A DNA stretch of 64,000 nt, taken from Nepenthes gracilis. Lineage: Eukaryota > Streptophyta > Magnoliopsida > Caryophyllales > Nepenthaceae. How positions within the stretch are numbered: the first letter of the stretch is position 1; each line of letters begins with the position of its first letter. The notes under the pieces are model-generated. The model saw only the letters and a program-made list of their open reading frames with translations, was not told the DNA's origin and ran no database searches. The stretch is taken from contig BSYO01000003.1 in assembly GCA_033239525.1 (NCBI GenBank), forward strand, positions 3,776,001-3,840,000. Reading direction: 5' to 3'. Shown here in pieces: positions 12,780 through 26,430 of this stretch. A program made the translations under genes and the position numbers.

Positions 12780-13954
12780 ATGGGGAGTATTTTCATGATT
12801 CCCTCACAAACTCTGGGTTTTGAATTTTCTTCTGATGGTTGCGATATATAAGATTTACGGATAAGATAGTTGTTAGAACAAGCTGTAAGGTTGAACGCCT
12901 GCTCGAGCATAATACTTTTGAATCTCCTTTATTCTGCACTCCGGACCTATTAAATATTGTCTTTTGTGGCATTCTTACCTCGACCATATTTCAAAATCTA
13001 AAGTTTAATTGTTAGTATTTATGGATCACTTAGGAACTTTTATTGATATATTATTTCATTTTATGGCTTATTATTTGGTAAATATAAAGATTTATATTTT
13101 AACTTTAGTGAATCTATTTTTCATTTTCTTTTCGATATTATTCATTTTGACATTTGGATACCTATCTCTATACCTACTACGGGCGATTTAAACATTTCAT
13201 TACTTGTACTGATAACTTCTCTCGTTGTATATGGATATATATTTTATATCATCGACTTAAATTGTAAAATATATACCAAAAATTCTACAATATGGTATAT
13301 ACTCAATTTTTAAAATAAATTAAAATTCTTAAATTCGATAATGTTAAGAAATATTATAAGTCATTTTTTCTAAATACCATCAAAGTATATGGCACCATAC
13401 ATCGAAAATCCTATCATAATACATCTCAATAAAATGGTTGTACTAAACGAAAGTTTAGTCGTATTCTCAACAGTGTCTAATTCCTTCTAATCACAACTTC
13501 TTTACCAGAAGAATTTTGGTGAGAAATTATCCTTATTATAGTTTATAGTATCAATTGTCTTCCATTTTTAACTATTCAGAATCAAATTCTTTACAACATT
13601 CTCTTTGGTACACCATCCCACTATAATCTTCTCCATAGATTTGAATGTATTTATTTTTTTCTACTTTAATCTCACAAATGATATAAACTCAACCCCTGTG
13701 CTTGTCTATATTTCTTTTTTGGTATGGTCTTGAACAAAAATGATATCAATATTATGACCCTACATTCAATCAACTTCTTATCTCTCATCATGTCATCATT
13801 TGAGAGTATAAAATATTTACCAGCTTAACTCCTGTGTCTCTCACCCCATGATATACTCTCCTATTTTTACGGTTCAATTATTAGATTTATTTTTTAATCT
13901 TATTTTTACTATTTCTATCTCTAATATTTCTAGCCCAACTCTTATAGTCAATCT
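12780..13954 (+). mobile_element. Third Ty1/copia element, 5' part (integrase)
   Basis: Integrase-type sequence appears in several frames. Near 13155-13260 one frame reads IWIPISIPTTGDLNISLLV and then WIYF-like residues, equivalent to the copia DIWGP...F..DD.SR..W motif. 13270-13954 matches 4745-5440 of the second copia fragment by eye. The homology then stops abruptly at CAATCT (13949-13954) and resumes at 17515, so this and 17515-19174 are two halves of one element split by an insertion. Stops and frameshifts are frequent. Confidence 0.5.
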
Positions 13955-16900
13955 ATGATGACTTGAACCCTAGACTTCAAGCGTGGCTTGGATCGCTCAC
14001 GCAAAAATTTTAAAACTTAAAATCATTCATAATATTTTATAATGGCAATATAATTTAATTAAACTACTATCAAGTTAATCAATACATCATATAACTATCC
14101 CGAAATAAAAATTACTAAGGACCACAGGTCGCAGCCCAAATGAAAACTACTCAACTTCCATCAATAATATATCAATTTGTCTCCTGCTGAGAGATAATAT
14201 CGATCATCCACAAATCGCTCTACATGAAAGTCCTGCAGCAAAAGTAAGATCCCATGGTCTACACAATACAATCAATTCAATTTAGAGTCAATAAAACACA
14301 AATATGAGCCAAAATCCAACAAATAATAATAATAAAAATACTTAATAAATAATAAATATTTCGGATATAAAAAATATAATAGTTGCAACATTACTATAAC
14401 AATCTAACTATATCCGAAAAGCCACAATACGTCGTAAAACACGACTCAAACCAAAAAGCAAGATAGCTCCCCTGGAACCTTATGTGACAAAGATAACAAG
14501 ATTATCAATAACACGCAAAAACCCCTCAGAATCCGACATCAAGGGATATGCAAGGATTTCCTAGTCTAGATGTCAGCGTGAACAGCCTGAGTATCAAACA
14601 ATAATAAATAGCATGGGTTTAACAGAATTCAGATATTATAAAATTTAACATATGGATTCTACCAAATACAACTCGTGAATTTTACTGAATTCCAAATTCA
14701 ATAGGTATCAACAATAATGAAATATCATAATAAATCTTCTTAAACCTTATTTTGCCACCGTGAATTAGAGGCCGCATATTTACGCCTCCAACGGTTGAGT
14801 AAATACAACGAGGTTATCCATGGTATTCTCACTATCCCTATAATCTTTCCAGAGGCTATACTGTTACATACCCATACCATCCGTGATACCTCTCACCAAA
14901 TGATATCCCTGATATCATCTCCTACGATGGTCACATAACTATAAACATCCATCCATAATAAATAATATATATCATTATCACAATGATACGAAAATCGATA
15001 TTAGATAAGTGTAGACCATGCTAAGGTGTCACAACCTCTCATTCGACTAGATATTTTAGTATTTTTATACGTTCTCCTTAACATTGACCGTAGGAAGTCA
15101 ATAACTTTAAATACTCATACAATCGAATATAACGTAAAAGAGACTTTACAAGTACAACAATAGAAATTTCGTTTGGTATTGACCGGGACCGTACTCATCT
15201 ATCAAAATTAACATAAAGAATTTATCACGGAAAGATGAAGAATGAATCAAAAATAATATATTTTAACCAATTTAAACCCTTAACTAGTTCTCCATTTTGT
15301 TCTAATATATAAAACTATTATTAAGGTCATAATTTAATTGTCACATCCAAATAAGGCCTACAATTACCATATCTGATTTATATCATATCAATAATTCAAC
15401 TAGCGATTTTCAGACAGAACTTTGTAATACTTCAATCACGTTCTACTAATCACCTTATATTTAAAATATACACACATATATTCGTCACCACTATAATATA
15501 TGAATATTTACTTTACTAACCAGTCATACTTATGTATATATACATAACCTTATTAAAACCTGATACACCTGCCAAAAACTCATATATGAATATATATATA
15601 TGTATTTATACACTCACACACAGCAACAATAGCATACCTCACTTGTCTCACTTCACACAGCTACACACTTGCATTTACCTGCCAACACCAACGCAATTAC
15701 ATAGTACACCCGCACGTACAGCTACTCACACACAGCCGTACACACACAGACCTGGTTACACATCTTACATACACACTGCTAGCACACCATTGACAGTTTA
15801 CCTCCCACATTGTACACAACTAAATATGAAGCAGGCTACACACACCCACCGCACATAGTGCATGCCTACACACATACCCAACTGTACACATATACACATA
15901 CAAGTATAAATACACCATATTCATACACACATAGCAAGCACACCTCATTGGCAGTGCACACACACACCACTCACACTGCTCACCCACACACTGATTACTC
16001 ACGTACACACCCAGTGCACTTACAACACACACATCCTCACTCAAATACACATCCTGCCATACCGCGCAGTTGCACAACACACACGTATATAACTATAAAT
16101 ATACATAACATATACACACCCTCACGCATCTGCCGTAAATATACACACGACTCCTCACACAACTATACGCACACTAGTAGATAATACCCATAGCCGTACG
16201 TATCTGCTACAGAACACATAGCCACACACTGCGCATTGTATACACACCCGCAAAGCCACATGTGTATGTGTATATAAATATATACATACATAAATATTTA
16301 CACATACATCCACATATACGTATAAACATATACTCCGATTCTCAAATCGTCCCTCTCAACCAATGGCTAGGACATCTCAATCGAGCATGAAACCTTGATT
16401 TCCCGATTCAATGTTCCAAAATCGGCAACCCAAACAAAGCATCTTCCTTTATTTCTCTTCCCAATTCAAATTTCACAAGCATCACAAATTTAATAAAGAG
16501 AGGAAGATGAATCGGAGGCAAAATAATAGGAGAGTTACTTGAAATTAGAAGAGAAGTGACAATAAGGGCAAATCACTTGCAATGAGTGAAGAAGTGAAAT
16601 AATGAGGATTCATTTGCCTGATTTACTCGATTACTGAAACACGGGTAGGGTTTAATGGCGGCTTCAACTTTGGCACCAATTGCAATGGCAGCTTAGAAAG
16701 GTCACGGAGACTCTCCTTTCGGCACCAATCAATGATGGAAACGATAGCAATGACTTTGCTCTGCTTTGGCTTTCACATAGTTTTCTTCTTCGATTTGTGC
16801 CCTTCCTCTCCTCATCACTGGCTCCTTAAATAAAGGAGGATCTAGCTAGGGTTACCGATTTTCATTTTCAGCGTTGATTCCTTTCTTTCCCCTCTCTGCA

Positions 16901-17508
16901 ACCCTCACGCTCGTTTCCCCTTTTCTCTCATCTCCCTTCCTTCTCCCCCCCCCTTTTTTTCTTTTCTTTCTTCATTCTTTCTTTTTTTCCTTCATCTTCT
17001 TATTCGTTTCCTGATTATTGTTTTATTATTATTATTATTATTATTATTACATATATAATATACATTTTAATACATATATTTATATATTAATTTATTACTC
17101 ATTAAAATATTATTTAATTAGTTATCTAACTACTACTACAATAATATTTAAGATTTTGATCTAAATTTATAATATTTTCTTTTTAATTAATTATATTTTC
17201 AGTCAATGAATACTAATAAATTAAAATTCATCAAATAAATATTTATTTACTTAATTTGGTTTAAAGATTAACTAAATTTTCTATTTAACTATAAACTTTA
17301 AATCAATAATCTAAATATCTAAACACAATCTACCGATCCAAACACTCTAAATTTATTAGGCCCAAATATCTAAACCCAATTCAATGGTTTATATAATTTA
17401 AACTTATATTTTTTGCCCGAATTATAAAATTTTGTGTCTAAAAATCACTAAAAATAATTATCATAACAAAATAAAATAAAATAAATAAAAAATATTCAAG
17501 ATATTACA
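13955..17508 (-). mobile_element. Insertion inside copia element, probable long solo LTR
   Basis: This 3.55-kb block interrupts the third copia element. CAATCT flanks it on both sides (13949-13954 and 17509-17514). Read on the minus strand it starts TGTAATATCTTGAATATTTT, typical of plant gypsy LTR starts, and ends near TCATCA. A TATA-like TTTATTTAAGG lies at about 16824-16836 on the minus strand. No pol domain could be read and no second copy of the start was found inside, so I infer a single long LTR left after LTR-LTR recombination. The exact left end is uncertain by 1-2 bp because TG..CA termini and the duplicated hexamer do not coincide perfectly. A large non-autonomous element is the alternative. 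Confidence 0.5.
15600..16340. repeat. CA/ACAC-rich cryptic simple sequence
   Basis: About 700 bp dominated by CACACA, TACACA and CATACA words with no fixed period. It gives spurious long frames rich in T, H, Y and S (15532-15858, 15810-16184). It lies inside the insertion described above. Confidence 0.5.
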
Positions 17509-17514
17509 CAATCT

Positions 17515-19174
17515 CTTATACTTGTCTAGAATGCTTTGCTCTTTCCATTGGTTCATCAAATAATCCTCAACTAACCTTCCTATTTGTCATTCTACTATAA
17601 TATGTGAGCTCCCTTCATATTCATGTAATTTTTATTATTTTATGGTACTTATTACTTTATATAAACCTTGTACCTATTGTAAAACCAAATCTCATCTTTC
17701 TTGATAATGAGTAATGACCAATAAAATTCTCACCCTTCAAAGAAATTACACATGGGATTTAATTGATCTGCCTCTAAGAAAATCAATAATTAAAAATAAG
17801 TAAATATATAAGATCAAATTAAGTCTGATGGCTCAGTGGAATATTATAAAGCTTGGCTTATTGCACGTGACTTTACTTAAGAGCATGGGATTAACTATGA
17901 GACATTTGTCCTTATGACTCGTCTAACATCTATCCGTTCTTTTATTACTGTTATCACTATTTGTTAATGTGATCTTTTTCAAATGGATGTTAAGAATACC
18001 TTTTTTTACAGCGATTTACTCGAATAAGTCTATGTGCAACGTCCTTCAAGATATAACCATCCTCCAAACAAAGTTTGTTGCCTTCGTTGAGCGCTTTATG
18101 GTCTTAAACAAGTTCCCATATCTTGATTTATTAAATTTAGTTCTACCATTGCTAAACAAGGTTTTACATCCAATTCTGATGACTCAAATCTATTCAAACA
18201 TACAACCACATTTAGCGTTGTTCTTATTTTACTATACGTTGATAATATGATTAATATTGAAGATAATTGTGCTAGGATCCAATTTGTTAAAATTTTTCTA
18301 CATCAATAGTTTGAAATGAAAGATTTTGGTAATCACGGTTACTTCCTAGGACTTGAGGTCATCTCGTCTTTTGATAAATATTATCTTTCTCAAATGAACT
18401 ATACTTAATTAATCATATGACCATTCTCACTCCATTAAAATCGAATGTCAAATTTATTCCGTCCGATAGCTCTCCTTTGTTTAATGTAATCCTTTATAAG
18501 AAACTCTTTGGTGGCCTTATTTATCTTACTATTTTTCCTCTTGATATTACTTATGTTGTTTATCTTGTTAGCTAATTTTTTGTTGCACCATAATATACTC
18601 ACTACGCTACTGTGTTTCATCTTTTAAGTATATTAAAGATTCCCTATTCTATGGATTTTAATTTTACTCATTCATCTTTACAGTTAAATATATTTTCTAA
18701 TTCAAATTGGATAGGAGGTCCCATTGATCGACTATTCACCACTGGCTATTTCTTCTTATTGGAGACATCTCTTATTTTATGACGACATAAAAAGTAATCT
18801 TTTATCGCATATCTTGTACAGAGGCCGAATATCATACTCTAGTTGACACTACAGTAGAATTTGTTTTTTGGTTATATTGGCTACAAAAAGACATGGGCAT
18901 CCTCACTCTATTACAGTGGTCTTACATTATGATAATAGGAGTATAACTTAAATTGCACATAATATTATCTTTCATAGGTTTACCAAACATATTGAAAATG
19001 GGTGTCATTTTATTCATTAACATGTTCAATAAGGCCATATACATCTTCGCTACGTATCATCAGTCGATCAACCTGCTAACATATTTACCAAATCCCATAC
19101 TACGGGATGATTTTATGATCTTGTTTTTTGAAACTCAAGTTGCTATCTATCTTTCGACTTGAGTCTGAAAAAAA
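17515..19174 (+). mobile_element. Third Ty1/copia element, 3' part (RT and RNase H)
   Basis: Reverse transcriptase motifs are readable in shifting frames: KSDGSVEYYKAWLIARDFT, then FQMDVKNTFFYSDLLE, then RALYGLKQVP. The catalytic segment near 18227-18241 reads LLYVDN, so the second aspartate of YVDD is changed to asparagine. YFLGLEVI follows near 18340. RNase H and the C-terminal tail end with QPANIFTKS at about 19070-19096, the plant copia ADIFTK signature. The reading frame ends at about 19160, followed by GAAAAAAA, a short polypurine tract, and the LTR. The element is disabled by many stops. Confidence 0.5.
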
Positions 19175-19408
19175 TGTTAAATATAATAATAATATATCTT
19201 GTAATATTCTCTAGTTTTATATTTTAAAATGTATAATATTACATAATAAAAATATTTTATAAATATTTTTTATATCTTTGTAATTATTATTTTTCATATA
19301 TATTTTATATTGACCACCTATATATAAAAGATCAACTATTAAAAGGTGAGATATATAACTTTAGTTCATTCATATTTGTATCTTTCGTGACTCCATTGAT
19401 TTGTAACA
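19175..19408 (+). repeat. 3' LTR of third copia element (TGTTA...TAACA)
   Basis: The stretch starts TGTTAAATAT directly after the GAAAAAAA tract that closes the pol region and ends TTTGTAACA, giving TGTTA/TAACA termini about 234 bp apart. TATA-like and poly-T rich sequence inside is usual for such LTRs. A 5' LTR partner was not found upstream of 12780, so the right boundary rests on the terminal motif only. Confidence 0.5.
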
Positions 19409-19414
19409 ATAACA

Positions 19415-22400
19415 AATATTATCTGTCTTACTAACCTTAAAACATTAGTCAAAATTGAACATGACAGAAGAAAACAAGTTCATATTCTCAATGGAAGGCC
19501 GATTAACCGTCCATTTGTACTTCAAATGGAAATTTAATTAATTCTCTGATTAGGTATAGATTCAAAGTGCATCAATGGCCATGATCACAAAAGGAAGGAT
19601 ACGATTGTGTTTCTGCATTTAGCCTGTCGAGTATATATTATGTGGAATGTTCTTATCTTCGACCAGGCAAATTTCAAGGCAATTATACTATATATAATTA
19701 ATCATTGACTTCAATACTTGTAACGTGGTGACTGGCCTTCATAATTGACCGGTGAAAGAATAGCCTTTTCGTAGGGAAGGGGGTTATTGTTGATCATGCA
19801 GCCTTCTTTCTGCCCGTGATAATATAATTTAGTCATTGACCCTTTTATTTTTTTTTTTCTGAAGTCTTCCTATTTGACTATTTATTATATTAAAACTTTA
19901 TTTGTTTAAAGTTTAAATATTTTCTTTTTGAAAATAAGGACTTTAGTATCAATTTGTTATACTTAGAAAAATACTATTTAAAAGGATGAAATGTCAATTG
20001 TGATTTTATTTGACATTAAAAATTCAGATTGAAACTACAATTTTTTCCATCAGAGAACCCTGGTAACTTTACTGATTGATTCTTGTTGAATTCACCTAAA
20101 ATTTGAAGGCATAGACAAATAGCAAATAAAGGGCAGAATCTAATAGGTCTTACATACATAATGCTAAGATAAATATAAATATAAATATTTATCTGTATTC
20201 TTTATATATGATCGTAACTTAGTTAAATAGATATATAAATGTCAAATCGCACATAAGATCCGTATAAATAAGTTATTTCTCGACTGATGGTGGACTAACA
20301 ATGACACCAACTAATGATAAATAAAATTTTAAAACTGATTAAATTAAAGCTAAAAAATGATCATGAAATTTCAGTTTTTTTTTTCTCACTTCTCTAGGAG
20401 TGATTAAGATTCTGGTTAGTGTAATTTAAAATATAATCCATAATTAAATCGTTTATTATATTTCACATTATATGAAATTAAACCAACTCATCGAGTTGAA
20501 AAAATTTGAAGTTGCTGGAGGGTTAGGTCTAGTTAAGTTTTGATTATTCTTGTGATTTGTTCTATAAACTAATTGAACTCATTAGTTTTAGAATCATTTG
20601 TTCAAAATTTAAGACATCATGTATAAATAATCAGGCAAGTAACAGTAGCAATACTATAGTAATATTTTAATTGCTATAATTTTATTTCAAAAAGACCTTG
20701 CAAATTTAGTAACCATACAGAATAAAATAATCAAAAGCGAATTTTAATAAAGATAGATGAAACATCAATGATCGATCAAGAAGATTCAAATGTCAAGGTA
20801 TTATGAAATATATTTATGTATATTTGTATATAGTTTAAAACTACGTCATTTTATTATTTATGATTTGGTTCAATCATTTAAACTTCTAAATATACTGCTC
20901 TATTTTTTATTTGGAGTTGAGCAATTTTTGATTTGGCTCTTAATCCAAATTTTAAGTTAAAATAACATATACATATTTTTTATAATGTTGAACTAATGCT
21001 TGCAGTTCAAGGAACATTCTGGCATGATACATGATTAAATATAAAATTATTTTCCCTTTCATTTAATAGCTCAAACTTCATGTCCAAAGAGTTGTAACTC
21101 GGATCCGGGTCGAGCATGAGATCGTCGAGATTAAGAGCCAACGGCGTACAGCTTTATAAAGTTTAATCATTTACTGATAGTCAAAATTATGATTTTATTT
21201 TATTATTTTATAATATTTTTTAAAGAATTTGAAATCAATTTCTGTTCCTTTATCACGATTTCTTTTTCTCAGTAGGAGTTATAAGAATTGTGTATCATAG
21301 ATTATTATGTTTGACATTCTAAAAGGTTTTTTAATTCAAAATTAATGAAAAAATACCACTAGTATGTTTTACAAATAATGGATAATTTTATTATTTATAA
21401 GATGAGAAAAGAACTAATTATTTAGTTATAAAAATATTATTTTTTTATTAAAAAGCATATCCATTAATAAAAAATATCCCCGATAAAATTTCATGAGATT
21501 TTAACAGTTTATTAATTTAATAAATTATTATATATATATCAATCATATACCATAATTCTAAGGAAATGCACCATCCTTGCTATTATAATATTATACTTTG
21601 GTATTGCAGGTGTTCATGAAAGGGAAAAAGATTGCACTGGTTAAAAACTCAGAAAGGACGATTCTCTTGAGCTGTTCGTAGATAAAATAATGTTTTCTTT
21701 AGGCCATTTGGGAGACAAAAAATGGAAGCTCTATCAACTTAAAAAGGTTTCCAAATCTTTGCCTAATCATGGAGGCTGATCAGAATAACCTTTCCATTTA
21801 CTTTTGATCTACTTGTCTAGCACAAAATAATATGAAATAATAAATAATTAAGTAAAGAATGGCCACATTAATTTATGAAATATAGTTCTTTCGGGTTTTT
21901 AAATAAGCAACTTATCTCATAAAATAAGTTTACGATGCATAAATTTATTTCCCTTTTCAAATGCATTCACTATTGAGTCCTACAAGCTCAAATGGCATCG
22001 GAACGGGCCGATTGATAAACGTTAGACCTTGCACGGGATTTCACATGGTACGCTTAAGATGTATATAAGTTGCAAGAACATATTCACTTTTAATGATATT
22101 TATAATTAAGATACAAGGAATTAGTGGTTACATAATAAGCTTATTATTTGATATCACGCTTTTGAGATTAAAACTTACGACCCCCTCAGTATACGTAGTG
22201 CTAATTTAATATGTTCTGGGTTGGCATGTTACTTTGAACCTAAGGCTCAATTATTTAATTATTGAAAATATGAAATTTTTATACTTAATAAAAAATGGCC
22301 GACTTTTGTTAAGAGACACCCCAAAAAAGTCTAAAAACTCCAAAATAATTTAGCAAAATAATTTTCTCGTCGTATCTGATTTATATACTCAGGGTGAGAG

Positions 22401-23234
22401 ATGGTTGATGAGAATAAATGTAGTAATTTATAAATTTTATCGGTTAAATCATTATGGATTATGTATACTTAAATCATAGGCAATTTGACACCCTAGTTAG
22501 GTTTGAACAGGTTATTGATGAACAAATTAGAGATTTTGCACCATCCAAACTTATTCGTTTGAAAAAATAAATAATATTTGAGTTTAATTTTTAAATTTAA
22601 TAGAAAATGAGCTAAATTTAAGCCTAATTAAAATTTATTTATTTATTCATATGGATAATTTGAATAAACTTGTCTATGAATTTATCAATAATTAGAATTT
22701 GTTTTCTTAATTAATAGGACTGACAGGTTTTTATAACTCGAATGTATATCCTTGCCTAATGACGTAACCATGATTGAAGATCATGATAAGTGAACTCTTT
22801 TATATAAAAGTTGCAGAAAATATTATTTAAAGACAAATTTATAAAATTATATATATATACCCATTTAAAAGCCTTAGACTCAGACTAAAAATGTAATTTA
22901 GATTGTTTATTAATTTAGACCAATTAAAAAACTTGGCTAAGCTTAGGATGTTCATGCAAAAAAAATCAAACTTTGATATAGAGCTTGGCTCCCTTTTTAC
23001 ACAAACAGATTAAGCCACGAGCCTAATTCTAATTCAGCTAGTTCATGCATAGACAAATTAAGTAATGAGTTAAGTTTGAGTCTATTAGTTTCTATCAAGG
23101 CATCTCGAGCTAAGCTTAAACATGTCAGAGTTTGACTTGGTTCATCTACAGCTTTACTTATAATTTATTTATGATACCAAATACTTAATTAATTATGTTT
23201 GACATACTTAAGACTAATGTTTAGATTAATGTTT
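19415..23234. other. AT-rich intergenic stretch, no gene recognised
   Basis: About 3.8 kb with no ORF over 60 codons, no readable transposon domain and no RNA gene that I can see. Confidence 0.5.
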
Positions 23235-23240
23235 CCAGGA

Positions 23241-24066
23241 TGTCGTATAACCCATTTTGTTGGCCACCTTTAAATGTGAAAAATCAATCAGATCCTCTAA
23301 TTGGTTTTGGGAATGGAATTGTTGAGTCCAACAAGAATCTAAGCTGAAACCAATGAAGTCAAACTGGGAGAAGACGGGTCCAATTAGCAAAGGGGCTGAG
23401 CCTAGCAACGACATCCCAAAAGATTTAGGAGCAAGGTCTACTGAGTGCTCCTGACACGCATCTAATCAGTTTCGCCCACACCTCTGTAGAGGCAATAGCA
23501 GACTGCCAACGCAAGAAGCACCGATTTATGAGATGTCGGCCAATAAAAAATAAGGTCAACGTTGGCAAGTCGCAACACACGCTGCCCTCGCAGCCGCTCA
23601 ACCAATCCAAGCAAAATCAAATCGGCCTACGTTGGCCACGCTCGACGACAGTATCCGCTTACCACAAGGCGACAACTGACATCGTTGGCTACCGCTAATA
23701 CTCAACGACTGACGAATCCCAACAAGCCACCTGTCGAAGGTTCTCACGCCTAAGGGCCTCCTCCATGGAGCCTACAAGTACCTCATCCCTCGGTAGAAGA
23801 GAGGATCCCCGAGTCCTATTTCAGAGAGATCTAAACGATGACTTGAGATCAAAGAGCAATTATAGCACCCTAAGTATAAGAAAACAAAGAGAAAGAAGCA
23901 ACTTACAGTGGAAGAATATCTCATCGTTCTCTGACCTCTTATTTGTAGTTTATAGTGCGTAGAGTCCAAATTAAGAAATGTGGAGACCAGACTCATTTGT
24001 GATCCGTCCCAATCGAGAAATCTAAAGGCTTCCTAATTCACACAAAAATTCAAACTCAATAATGCA
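23241..24066 (-). mobile_element. Solo LTR, 826 bp, flanked by CCAGGA
   Basis: The block starts TGTCGTATAA and ends ATAATGCA on the + strand, and the hexamer CCAGGA lies immediately outside both ends (23235-23240 and 24067-24072). Base composition is higher in GC than the flanks. Minus-strand reading gives a TATA-like TACAAATAAGAGG at about 23936-23948, so transcription would run leftward. No internal coding region is present, which fits a solo LTR. Short frames inside (for example 23772-23996) are not considered genes. A 6-bp duplication is one base longer than the usual 5, so one base may match by chance. Confidence 0.5.
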
Positions 24067-24072
24067 CCAGGA

Positions 24073-24994
24073 ACATTTTGCATTCGGTAACCATCCATTT
24101 CTTATAATTGTCTCTTAGGCTTTTAATATGTTCTTGAGTTTACATATGCGTGTCAAATTATGAAAAAATAGATATTACTTTTTTATTTTTATTTTTATTT
24201 TTGAATATTTTTAGTTCTATTTTTTTATATTTTGTTTAATACCAAATCTATACTATATGAAAATTTCATAGCAAATTTATCCTATTTTAATGATTTGATA
24301 CATTGGTGATCTTAAAGCTCCTAAAATAATTTATATATGTATATAAAAAATATACATTTAATTATATCAAAATCATTAATTTTAGCATAAAAGAGGAGAT
24401 AGAAAAATTAAAACAAAGCATGATTCATATTAACTTTTAGATATCTATATAAAGTGTAAGAGATTATTTAAATATTATAATATAGCGTAAAATATTATAG
24501 GTTAATTTGAAAATTGAAAAAAGAACTTCTCCTAAAAAACCAAAAAAATTAAAATAAATAACATTGTTGATATTTATTTATAATAATTTTATATGATTTA
24601 AAAACTATTTTTTTAAACACTCGTTAGGCCTATGTTTTGTTTCCACATAAGGGCCGATCCAATCTAGCTTAATAGCATATTAGGAAGATGTTCGCTTAAG
24701 TTATATCATACTAAATATAACTTATAATAAATATAACCTTTTGATATTGGTCTAACATGTGACAGGTGGCCCACAAATAACGTATCCCATTTAGAATTAC
24801 TAGTAGGGGTGGCACGCTGTGAGGGGCGTTGCACCACATCAATGTAGCATAGCATCAGTGCCTCATTATGATTAGTGTTGGACTACCCAATAATCTCCCT
24901 CTACCTCCTCCATGCTTATGCGACCATTCATCTGACATCTTTGACAACAATTGTAAATATATTTATTTTTTTTCATCTTTTTCTTCCTATTAAG
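24073..24994. other. AT-rich intergenic stretch, no gene recognised
   Basis: No coding or RNA feature was recognised. A patch around 24760-24900 is less AT-rich but has no recognisable motif. Confidence 0.5.
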
Positions 24995-25250
24995 TATTTT
25001 TTGAGGATGATCTGATCAAGAAAATGGATGCTAATGAGGAATAGAACTTTTTTTGGACTATTCTAAGGTTAGACCAATGGTAATCCTAGAGTATACTTTT
25101 GAGTACTTTAACAAATGATGGGTATCAGCAACTTTTTTAGTGTGCCTTTGAGGGCAACAATGTCTAAGTGCATGAAACTTTTTGAAAAATATTTGGCTAG
25201 GAGGTTGAATGATCTTAAGATTTAAGATTATTTAACCTCCTATTGAATCG
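24995..25250 (+). repeat. Inverted copy of a NOL10 intron 1 segment
   Basis: The + strand here, including GATCAAGAAAATGGATGCTA and GGGTATCAGCAACTTTTTTA, matches the minus strand of about 47905-48140 in NOL10 intron 1. It directly abuts the direct-orientation duplicate that starts near 25265. Confidence 0.5.
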
Positions 25251-25565
25251 GCAGAGATGCTGTACAATTTATACCATACTTTGCACAAGACTCTCACAAT
25301 GCCAATTTTATAACTAATATGTAACTCCCCATATTGTGGGAAAAGATATGATATCCTACCAATGCATAAAAAATATATGAATAATTAGCAATGTGACAAC
25401 TCAAAATCTCAACGTTCGAACTATCACGCCCCAGTTTTAAAACAAAAACACTCGAAACCAATCCCAAGTTGTAGTTTTTCTGTTTCCCAATCGATTGAGA
25501 CGTACAACAACAGATTGATTATTCTGGAGACAGCAAAAAGGAAAGCAGAGAAAGAGAAACTATAC

Positions 25566-25698
25566 CTTTGTCTTTGCAGAGAGCTCGACGTTTCTTAGGG
25601 TTAAGCCAAGTGGCCATAGAACGGTGATGGCCTGTCACTGAATATGTTTTGACTCTGTTTATGGACTTCAGTTTAAGAGTGCCACCATGGTATGCCGT
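25566..25698 (-). pseudogene. Duplicated NOL10 exon 1, start codon lost
   Basis: This has the same length as real exon 1 (133 bp) with the GT donor still present. The initiation codon is ACG instead of ATG. Amino-acid changes relative to the functional exon include S10L, T11K, G15R and R41C, the last by a CpG-type transition. No other NOL10 exon accompanies it, so it is a broken fragment. The upstream telo-box is also damaged here (TAGGGTTC in place of TAGGGTTT at 25834-25841). Confidence 0.5.
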
Positions 25699-26430
25699 TG
25701 TTTTACTAATACAATAATGCAAGAATGATTTTTATTTTATCCAATTCAATTCACTGAAAGCAAAAGGTGCTTCATTGAAAGATGAGAGCTAGTTTGCTTT
25801 GAGATCGATGAAGGGTTCTTTTCCGTCTCTTTCTAGGGTTCCATTTCGCAGAAGCAGCTCCACTGCAGTGTGGGCAGAATCTCGGGCGGGGCGGGTTGCA
25901 TCTTTTTGGATACTTCCTACCCGTGTGTCAGAAATTTCTGACTTGTCTTTCTAATGAATTATCAACATGTAGTTGTCTACGACTTCAATTACCAAAATAC
26001 GAGAGTCTATGCTTATCAATTAAGGTAACGTTGTTAAAATGATAGTGATATTTTACCAAAAGAATAGTCCGTCAAGGTGATGGCAAAATAACTAGCAAAT
26101 GATAGGGCATTTTCACCTGTCACATGCCAATAACCAACAACAAAAATAGAGAATGCCAACGACTAATGATGGGCGAATGTGGTTAAAATTTTGGCAAGCT
26201 TGGGTTAAGGTGTATAAACTAACAAATCATAATGGCAACAGTACAAGCCACGGCCCGACAATTGGCAACAGGATTGAAAATGTTGACTACCAGCAACCAA
26301 CAGTAGTAGCTCTCGATGTCATACACCGTTCGATTATCTTAAATGGCTAAAGTGCGATCCAATAACCAATGGTTGTGGCCCAAAGCATTGCTAGTTGGTT
26401 ATTTACGATGGCTTAAAATATATTTAATGT

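Noticed and set aside
15532..16184. ORFs of 108 and 124 codons
   Set aside because: Translations of CA-rich cryptic simple sequence (T, H, Y, S repeats) inside an inserted element.
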